Assembly: GCA_964393525.1 (NCBI GenBank)
Contig: CAYMTV010000002.1
Span: 29,398 to 93,397, forward strand
DNA length: 64,000 nucleotides
Direction: 5' to 3'
Origin: CAYMTV01 sp964393525
Lineage (GTDB): Bacteria; Patescibacteriota; Microgenomatia; Daviesbacterales; UBA10151
The position numbers were made by a program, and so were the translations under genes. Positions 58,781-64,000 of the stretch are shown piece by piece (within the stretch, counting starts at the first letter, position 1; each line of letters opens with the position of its first letter). The notes below the pieces were generated by a model that saw only the letters and a list, made by a program, of their open reading frames with translations, ran no database searches and was not told the origin of the DNA.

Positions 58781-60490
58781 TTAATAATTCTTCACTACGA
58801 CAAAATTTTCTAATATTAAAACATCTAGTCCACAGGAAAAAAAGGTACGCAATGCATCGGTTGGGGTACAAACTATCGCTTCTCCTTTTAAATTAAAGGA
58901 CGTATTTAACACTATCGGAATACCTGTTAATTTCTGAAACTCTTCAATTAATTTGTAATAGGGAGGGTTGGTTGTTTTATCTACTGTCTGCAACCTTCCT
59001 GATCCGTCAATATGGGTTACAGCAGGAATAAATTTTTGTTTTTCCTTTTTTATCATAAATACCTTTTCCATAAAAGGTACACGTATATTTTTATCACATT
59101 CAAAATACTCTGCTACATATTCCTCTAAAATTGATGGTGCGAATGGCCGAAAAGATTCCCTGTATTTAACGGCATTATTAACTTTATTTTTCATAGTTGG
59201 ATCACGCGGATCAGCCAGTATTGAACGGTTACCCAAAGCCCGTTGACCAAATTCCATTCTGCCCTGAAACCAACCCACTATTTTACCTTCAGTTATAAGT
59301 TTGGCAGTAAACTTTTCTATATCTTTTTCATATGAGTAATTAATTTTATATTTATCCAAGATATTCTTAATTTCATCATTTGAAAACTTCGGACCGTAAT
59401 AATTAGAAATTTGATGATTCCGATTTTTTTTGTTAAAAATATGGTTGTAAGCATATAATGCTGCTCCTAAAGAGGTACCACTATCATCAGGGCAAGAAGA
59501 GATGAATACTTTTTTAAATTTAGTTTTTTGAAGTATTTTGCCGTTAAATACGGAATTCATAAACAATCCTCCGCTTACCGAAATATTTTCAATATGTGTT
59601 TTTTTGTAAAGCCAATCCAGCATATGAACTGCTACTTCTTCAACAACAGTTTGTAGAGCACTAGCAATCTCAATATGGCGATTAGTCAACTCCTCTTCGC
59701 TCCTTCTTGCAGGACCTAATAATTCAATAAACTTAGGGGGATACCAATGAGTTCGATCTACCATATAGTAACTGAAGTAACGTAAATCCAGCTCAAATTC
59801 CCCTTCCGGAAGCAACTTAATCAAATTTTTAACCTTATTGTAATATTTATTTTTTTCAAAATGCTTTCCTGCCAAAGCCATAACCTTCCACTCATCCGAA
59901 TCAGGTGTAAAACCTAAATATTCCGTGAATGTACCATAAAATAATCCCAAAGAATGAGGAAATTTAATCTCTTTTATTTCTTCTATCATATTCCCTTTAC
60001 CCTTAAAAAAACCTGCTGTATCATCTTCCCCCCTACCATCTATTGTTAAGATGGCACTTTCTTCAAAAGGAGAAAGGAAAAAAGCGTTGGCTGCGTGGGA
60101 CTTATGGTGTGTTACATAAATAACTTTGATTTCATTTTTTGGTTGTATCAGGGATTGCTGGGTGTAATCTATTTTGTTATCCTTTGCCAAAGACATCAGC
60201 GCCTGAGGGATTGCATACAAAAGCTCACCTCTCCATCGCAGTACAGACCCAAACCGAAGGCTTGATGACTTAAGATGCAACCCCGGATTCCAGCCTAAAG
60301 CCACACAATCTAAATCTTCCAAGCTACAATCAGCTTCTTTTAAACAGTATTTAACAGCATTTATCGGAAAACCACGAAACATTTTTTGCCGCACTAGTCG
60401 TTCTTCAGCTACCCCAGCAATAATCTTCCCATCTTCCAATAAAACTGCGGAGGTAATAAAGACATCTGAACAAATTCCTAAAATTTTCAC
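58781..60490 (-). CDS. Carbamoyltransferase (NodU/CmcH/TobZ family)
   Basis: From the GTG at 60490 a 569-residue enzyme beginning (V/M)KILGICSDVFITSAVLLEDGKIIAGVAEER, the typical NodU start. VTHHKSHAANAFFLSPF has the metal-binding histidines, ILTIDGRGEDDT and SLGLFYGTFTEYLGF follow, and the YrdC-like C-terminal half has QGRMEFGQRALGNRSILADPRD, FRPFAPSILEEYVAEYF and TSFNLKGEAIVCTPTDALRTF. It uses carbamoyl phosphate and ATP to carbamoylate a sugar hydroxyl, here probably on the nonulosonic acid or its glycan. A TTG at 60517 would add nine residues; GTG is favoured by the family start and an AAAGGG eight bases before it. Confidence 0.93.
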   Translation of the reverse strand: MKILGICSDVFITSAVLLEDGKIIAGVAEERLVRQKMFRGFPINAVKYCLKEADCSLEDLDCVALGWNPGLHLKSSSLRFGSVLRWRGELLYAIPQALMSLAKDNKIDYTQQSLIQPKNEIKVIYVTHHKSHAANAFFLSPFEESAILTIDGRGEDDTAGFFKGKGNMIEEIKEIKFPHSLGLFYGTFTEYLGFTPDSDEWKVMALAGKHFEKNKYYNKVKNLIKLLPEGEFELDLRYFSYYMVDRTHWYPPKFIELLGPARRSEEELTNRHIEIASALQTVVEEVAVHMLDWLYKKTHIENISVSGGLFMNSVFNGKILQKTKFKKVFISSCPDDSGTSLGAALYAYNHIFNKKNRNHQISNYYGPKFSNDEIKNILDKYKINYSYEKDIEKFTAKLITEGKIVGWFQGRMEFGQRALGNRSILADPRDPTMKNKVNNAVKYRESFRPFAPSILEEYVAEYFECDKNIRVPFMEKVFMIKKEKQKFIPAVTHIDGSGRLQTVDKTTNPPYYKLIEEFQKLTGIPIVLNTSFNLKGEAIVCTPTDALRTFFSCGLDVLILENFVVVKNY

Positions 60491-60580
60491 TTTTTTTAAC
60501 CCTTTCAAAAAAGACAAATCTTCTATTCTAAAATCTAGATTCGAAGAAGCTCTGCAAGTACGCAGTATAGTATAAATTGA

Positions 60581-61486
60581 CTAATTTTCCTTTATTGCTT
60601 TTAATTGCAAATTACCCTCCCCGTATAGAAGTCTTGAAAATTTGTGGTCGTACTGAAAGTAAAAAGGGTTCAAAAATTTTCGTATATTATTTTGTTTGGG
60701 ATATCTTTTTAATCTTTCAATTTTCGTAAATCCGTTCTTTCGCAACTTTTCAGTCAATTCTTTTTCCGTACTTTGGTGATATAAAGGAGCCGTTATTCTA
60801 TCTTTAATAGTCAATACTAAATCTTCATTAAACATCTGTTTGATAAGAAATTTGGGTATTAACTTTCCCAGTTTATCCCCATGTTCGGCCATTGATGAAA
60901 CTACCCAATCCCACATCTCCATGAAGTAATCTCCGTTAAGATTATCAACAAATCTTTTAAACCTTGAATCTCTAATATATTTATCTCTAAAAAAAGTCTC
61001 AACATCTCTGACTAATCCACCACTTCCGTAGACATTTATATAAAGTAACCCGCCCTTTTTAGTAACACGAGCAAGTTCTTTTAATCCCTTGTCTGGATCA
61101 GTTGTGTGATGAAGCACTCCTGCACAGTGGGTAAAATCAAAAAACTCATCTGGGAATTTTATCTTTAGAACGCTCCCGACACTAAGTTCATACTTAGTGT
61201 CAAATTCTTTAAGTAATTTTGCAGCTGTATTGAATATACTTTTATCCAAATCAAAGGCGTAAACCTTCTTGGCGCCTGCTTTAAGCATGCTATATGTCGC
61301 ATTGGCGTTTGATCCGCATCCTGCATCTAGACAAATCTTTCCTACAAAAAAGTTCCTTGGAACTCTTAGATAATCTGTACTCAAAAGTGCGGTTAATCGA
61401 TGAAAAATTTTCATGTCGTCTGCTTGAACTTTATGCAACTTGTCGAAAATTTTTCTGCTTTGTTTCTCAACCTTGCTTAACTTCAT
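60581..61486 (-). CDS. Class I SAM-dependent methyltransferase
   Basis: A 301-residue Rossmann-type methyltransferase. GKICLDAGCGSNANATYSMLKAGAKKVYAFDLDKSIF contains motif I (LDAGCGS) and the acidic end of strand 2. FFDFTHCAGVLHHTTDPDKGLKELARVTKKGGLLYINVYG matches the Methyltransf_11 block. The C-terminal 130 residues are specific to this protein and may bind a sugar acceptor. It sits between the 2-epimerase and the carbamoyltransferase genes, so the substrate is probably the same nonulosonic acid. The acceptor atom is unknown. Confidence 0.88.
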   Translation of the reverse strand: MKLSKVEKQSRKIFDKLHKVQADDMKIFHRLTALLSTDYLRVPRNFFVGKICLDAGCGSNANATYSMLKAGAKKVYAFDLDKSIFNTAAKLLKEFDTKYELSVGSVLKIKFPDEFFDFTHCAGVLHHTTDPDKGLKELARVTKKGGLLYINVYGSGGLVRDVETFFRDKYIRDSRFKRFVDNLNGDYFMEMWDWVVSSMAEHGDKLGKLIPKFLIKQMFNEDLVLTIKDRITAPLYHQSTEKELTEKLRKNGFTKIERLKRYPKQNNIRKFLNPFYFQYDHKFSRLLYGEGNLQLKAIKEN

Positions 61487-61503
61487 AAGATAAATCTACT
61501 AAT

Positions 61504-62649
61504 TCAATAGCTAATCTGTTTATTTAAAAGTTTAGACCCAATTTCTAAACCTTCTAACTCTTTTACTATCCGTTCTGCCGCTCTACCATCTCCCCATACA
61601 TTAGAGATTGTTAGGATTTTTTTACGGTATTCCTCATTATACAAAGATTTTTGAATAGCGGCTCTAATTTCTTCAGCATCGCAATTTACATTAATTACAT
61701 TACCGCTTTGTAACCTCCCCTTTTGTCTATCACCAATATTAATAACTGGTATTTGAAAGGAGGCAGATTCAATAATTGCAGCACTACTATTTCCTACAAA
61801 AACAGCCGCCTCTCTTTGCAGACCTAAAAACATCTTATATTCTAAAGAAGGGTAAATATAAAAATTTGGGATTTTTCTCCTTTGCTCTATTACCTTAATT
61901 ATCTTCTCTCCTCCTGGATCTGCATTAGGGTAAATAACCACAATGGGCAAATCAAAAGACAAAGCAGAATCCAGTGTTTGCCTTATCTGATCATCTGGGG
62001 TATGTATCAAATCTCTACTCGGGTGCTGTAACACTAGAATAAACTTTTTTTCAGGATTTAAATTCAAGAAAGAATAGACCTCTTTTTTGCTGGGGATTTG
62101 TTCACTTAACATATTGTCTAAGGAAGGTGCACCTACTAAATGAATTCTCCATTCTTCTTCGCCCAACTTTTTAATTCTTTTTGCAGAGTCATTCGTTGCG
62201 GCAAAATGTAAGTGGGCTAGTTTAGTGATTGCATGTCTTGCAACCTCATCAATGGTTGTTGTTTTATCTCCTCCATGAACATGAGCAATAGGCAGACCAA
62301 AATACGAAGCGACAATAGCTGCTGTAAGCATTTCAACCCTGTCTCCTAGGACTAGAAGTAAATCTGGTTTATCCAAAATTAATTGTTTAAAAAATTGAGA
62401 AGAAAAATCTGCACTAAACTGCGCCATTCCCATTTTGCTATCTTTTTTAAAAACTGCATTTATTTTTTTGAAGTTTGGAGTAAATTTTTCAATATCTTTT
62501 ATAGTCAAGCCAAATTTAGGCATTAAATGCATACCTGTTGCGTAAACTAAAAGTTCTAATTTAGACGAAGAATCAATTGCTTTCAAAACCGAAGTCATTA
62601 AACCAAAATCCGCTCTAGTCCCGCTTACATAAACGATCTTTTTTTTCAT
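61504..62649 (-). CDS. UDP-N-acetylglucosamine 2-epimerase, hydrolysing (NeuC/LegG-like)
   Basis: A 381-residue GT-B-fold enzyme that removes UDP and inverts C2 to give a free N-acetylmannosamine-type sugar. KKIVYVSGTRADFGLMTSVLKAI is the family start. LLVLGDRVEMLTAAIVASYFGLPIAHVHGGDKTTTIDEVARHAITKLAHLHFAATNDSAKRI is the core, and VGNSSAAIIESASFQIPVINIGDRQKGR the UDP site. The GDRVEML and HGGDKTTTIDE blocks separate NeuC/LegG from WecB. ATGA overlap with the synthase gene upstream shows coupling and gives it the substrate order of a sialic-acid-like pathway. Confidence 0.94.
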   Translation of the reverse strand: MKKKIVYVSGTRADFGLMTSVLKAIDSSSKLELLVYATGMHLMPKFGLTIKDIEKFTPNFKKINAVFKKDSKMGMAQFSADFSSQFFKQLILDKPDLLLVLGDRVEMLTAAIVASYFGLPIAHVHGGDKTTTIDEVARHAITKLAHLHFAATNDSAKRIKKLGEEEWRIHLVGAPSLDNMLSEQIPSKKEVYSFLNLNPEKKFILVLQHPSRDLIHTPDDQIRQTLDSALSFDLPIVVIYPNADPGGEKIIKVIEQRRKIPNFYIYPSLEYKMFLGLQREAAVFVGNSSAAIIESASFQIPVINIGDRQKGRLQSGNVINVNCDAEEIRAAIQKSLYNEEYRKKILTISNVWGDGRAAERIVKELEGLEIGSKLLNKQISY

Positions 62650-63704
62650 ACCAGATCCTTAAAAGTAATTTGTTGATCTAAATTTACATCTTTTTTTAAT
62701 TTTTTTCCTAAAAATTTTTCATATTGGGTTGGGGATACCCCATCACCTGGCCTTTTTGCTTCAATATCAGCTTCAGTAATCATGTGGCCTTTAGATAAAT
62801 TTGCTGCTGCTACAATGCTTCTTCGAACTAGTGGAATCATCAAAGATTCTTCACTTTCATTTGGTACTTTTTCAGCTTTCCCTAAAATTACACTGACTCT
62901 TCTGATTGCTGCAATTTTATCCTTAAGTTCATCTGGTTCATCTGATGCAATATGGTCTGGACCTGGAAGTTTTTTATCCAATGTGAAATGACACTCATAC
63001 AAAGCCATCCCCAAAGTTGCAGCCATTATTGCAACTTGGTTTCCTTTAGTATGATCTGAGTATCCTACAGGAATATCCAACTCATCCATCATCTTTTTCA
63101 TCGCTAACAAATTCACCTCCTCAGGTGGACAAGGATAGTTAGTAGTACAATGCAGCATTGCTATTTGATTATTCCTCCTTGACCTCACAAAAGAAATAGC
63201 ATCTTTGACTTCATCAAATGTTGCCATACCTGATGATAAAATCATAGGCTTTCCAGTTTTGGCAACCTTATCTAACAGGATATAATTTGTTAAATCTCCA
63301 GAACCAATTTTATAAGCTTCAACCCCTAAAGATTCCAAAAAAACTACTGATTTTTTACCTCCATGTGGGGTAGACATAAATAAAATACCCCTTTTTATAC
63401 ACCTTCTTATTATTGGAATATAAAAATCATCGGGTAATTCTAAGTCCCGTAACATCTCTCTTTGGGTTTTTTTATAACCTGTATTTTTTTTCTGGTAAGC
63501 AGCCATTTCACCCACCTCGGTTACTACATCTTCTGCTTTAAAAGTTTGAAATTTAACTGCATCAGCTCCAGAATCCACAGCAATATCGATAAGCTTAAGC
63601 GCCAAATCTAATCTCTGATTATGATTAACCCCAACTTCAGCAATAACAAATACTGGCAGGTCATAACCTATTTTTCTAGAACCTATATTTATTCCTTTAG
63701 ACAC
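62646..63704 (-). CDS. N-acetylneuraminate/legionaminate/pseudaminate synthase (NeuB family)
   Basis: Condenses phosphoenolpyruvate with a six-carbon amino sugar to form a nine-carbon nonulosonic acid. The 352-residue protein has the TIM-barrel blocks VFVIAEVGVNHNQRLDLALKLIDIAVDSGADAVKFQTFKAEDVV, PDDFYIPIIRRC, AYKIGSGDLTNYILLDKVAKTGKPMILSSGMAT, LLHCTTNYPCPPEEVNLLAM, GYSDHTKGNQVAIMAATLGMALYECHFTLDKKLPGPDHIAS and a C-terminal SAF domain (RRSIVAAANLSKGHMITEADIEAKRPGDG). The start is a GTG at 63704, with a perfect TATAAT 6 nt before it. It leads the operon. Confidence 0.95.
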   Translation of the reverse strand: MSKGINIGSRKIGYDLPVFVIAEVGVNHNQRLDLALKLIDIAVDSGADAVKFQTFKAEDVVTEVGEMAAYQKKNTGYKKTQREMLRDLELPDDFYIPIIRRCIKRGILFMSTPHGGKKSVVFLESLGVEAYKIGSGDLTNYILLDKVAKTGKPMILSSGMATFDEVKDAISFVRSRRNNQIAMLHCTTNYPCPPEEVNLLAMKKMMDELDIPVGYSDHTKGNQVAIMAATLGMALYECHFTLDKKLPGPDHIASDEPDELKDKIAAIRRVSVILGKAEKVPNESEESLMIPLVRRSIVAAANLSKGHMITEADIEAKRPGDGVSPTQYEKFLGKKLKKDVNLDQQITFKDLV

Positions 63705-63710
63705 GTGCCC

Positions 63711-63716
63711 ATTATA
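63711..63716 (-). promoter_or_regulatory. -10 box (TATAAT) 6 nt before neuB-like gene
   Basis: A perfect TATAAT on the minus strand is followed by six bases and the GTG start. A start point 7 nt after the box would fall on the G of GTG, the clearest leaderless case in the window. No good -35 is seen. Confidence 0.5.
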
Positions 63717-63767
63717 TAGCTTATTAAGGGATTTTCATATAAAGGTATTTGAAGCTGTTATAAGCTT

Positions 63768-63788
63768 CCGCGGACTTAGAGTCCGCGG
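63768..63788 (+). terminator. Strong GC-rich hairpin followed by TTTTCTGTTATT
   Basis: CCGCGGACT and AGTCCGCGG pair perfectly over 9 bp with a 3-base loop, then a T-rich run follows on the plus strand. No plus-strand gene lies upstream within the window, so it could stop unwanted transcription between divergent genes or be part of the nested palindromes in this gap. Confidence 0.5.
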
Positions 63789-63838
63789 TTTTCTGTTATT
63801 GTAATCTCAATTTTCGCTTTGCTCAAATTGTAAGCTTA

Positions 63839-63929
63839 AACCGCTTCACAGCTTGATTGCCACGGAAGCTTTAACCTTTCTTCGCCTACATCATCCGCAC
63901 TAATAGTGCGGGGTTTTGGCGAAGCGGTT
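63839..63929. repeat. Nested palindromes in the divergent gap
   Basis: AACCGCTTC (63839-63847) pairs with GAAGCGGTT (63921-63929); CTTCGCC (about 63880-63886) pairs with GGCGAAG (about 63918-63924 region); and CCGCACT (63895-63901) pairs with AGTGCGG (63905-63911), followed by GGTTTT. Several stems compete for the same bases. The gap 63705-63944 holds no gene that I can see. Confidence 0.5.
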
Positions 63930-63934
63930 ATAAT
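63929..63934 (+). promoter_or_regulatory. -10 box (TATAAT) 10 nt before the partial oxidoreductase
   Basis: A perfect TATAAT ends 10 nt before the GTG at 63945. The box overlaps the end of the outer palindromic stem, so the structure could influence promoter access. Confidence 0.45.
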
Positions 63935-63944
63935 ACTATCTAGA

Positions 63945-64000
63945 GTGAAAATTATCTTTTTTGGGTTAGGATCTATCGGGCAAAGACATGCAAATATTTT
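63945..64000 (+). CDS. Gfo/Idh/MocA-like oxidoreductase, N-terminal fragment (runs off the right edge)
   Basis: Only about 18 codons are present, from a GTG: (V/M)KIIFFGLGSIGQRHANI. The GLGSIGQRHA sequence is the dinucleotide-binding start typical of Gfo/Idh proteins, and this exact style is common in legionaminic-acid gene clusters, where such a gene often sits beside the cytidylyltransferase. It is divergent from the neuB operon. A CMP-nonulosonate cytidylyltransferase, missing here, might lie beyond the edge. Confidence 0.7.
   Translation, partial: MKIIFFGLGSIGQRHANI

Noticed and set aside
63768..63788. A terminator for the neuB operon.
   Set aside because: The operon is transcribed away from this hairpin and the T-run is on the opposite strand, so it cannot end that transcript.
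1..64000. tRNA, rRNA or insertion sequences.
   Set aside because: No transposase-like frame, no rRNA stretch and no cloverleaf with a TTCRANY arm was recognised. Reading by eye could miss a tRNA, but nearly all bases belong to convincing genes.

Overview
The window is a stretch of AT-rich bacterial chromosome, almost fully coding, with no gene-free gap longer than about 240 bases. Small divergent cell-wall enzymes, a DUF4012 protein and a very large load of glycosyltransferases suggest a Candidate Phyla Radiation (Patescibacteria) bacterium, most likely of the Microgenomates type; this assignment is an inference. TAA, TAG and TGA all end genes here, so the genetic code looks standard.

Bases 1-8453 hold a minus-strand division and cell-wall (dcw) cluster in the order mraZ, ftsL-like, ftsI/pbp, murE, murB-like, murF-like, mraY, ftsW, murG (cut by the window edge). 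It is rearranged: rsmH lies 7 kb away on the other strand, murD is absent, and murB sits between murE and murF. MurB lacks its C-terminal catalytic domain and MurF has a broken P-loop. Upstream of mraZ are four ACC/GGT boxes exactly 10 bp apart, which look like a MraZ operator.

Bases 8491-16678 hold housekeeping and linking genes: a membrane-anchored unknown, glycyl-tRNA synthetase, recO, a DUF4012 protein, an initiating phosphoglycosyl transferase, a GT4 enzyme, rsmH and a VanZ-like protein.

Bases 16663-55373 form a large surface-polysaccharide island: GT2 and GT4 glycosyltransferases, many GT-C polytopic transferases, a Wzy/WaaL-like polymerase or ligase, a Wzx flippase, a Wzm/Wzt ABC exporter, an FkbM methyltransferase, acetyltransferases and a three-gene amino-sugar cassette (oxidoreductase, acetyltransferase, aminotransferase). 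Signs of change are common here: a GT4 gene interrupted by one in-frame TGA, a palindromic repeat inserted in frame in another GT4, a duplicated gene tail, inverted paralogues, and tandem paralogues sharing a 365-bp nearly identical tract.

Bases 55432-64000 look like a nonulosonic acid (pseudaminic/legionaminic-type) operon: 4,6-dehydratase, DegT aminotransferase, carbamoyltransferase, methyltransferase, hydrolysing 2-epimerase and NeuB-type synthase. A partial divergent Gfo/Idh oxidoreductase lies at the right edge.

Across the window many transcription-unit-first genes have a TATAAT-like hexamer only 6-10 nt before the start codon. This is the geometry expected for leaderless mRNAs, and it is the most general unexpected signal seen.
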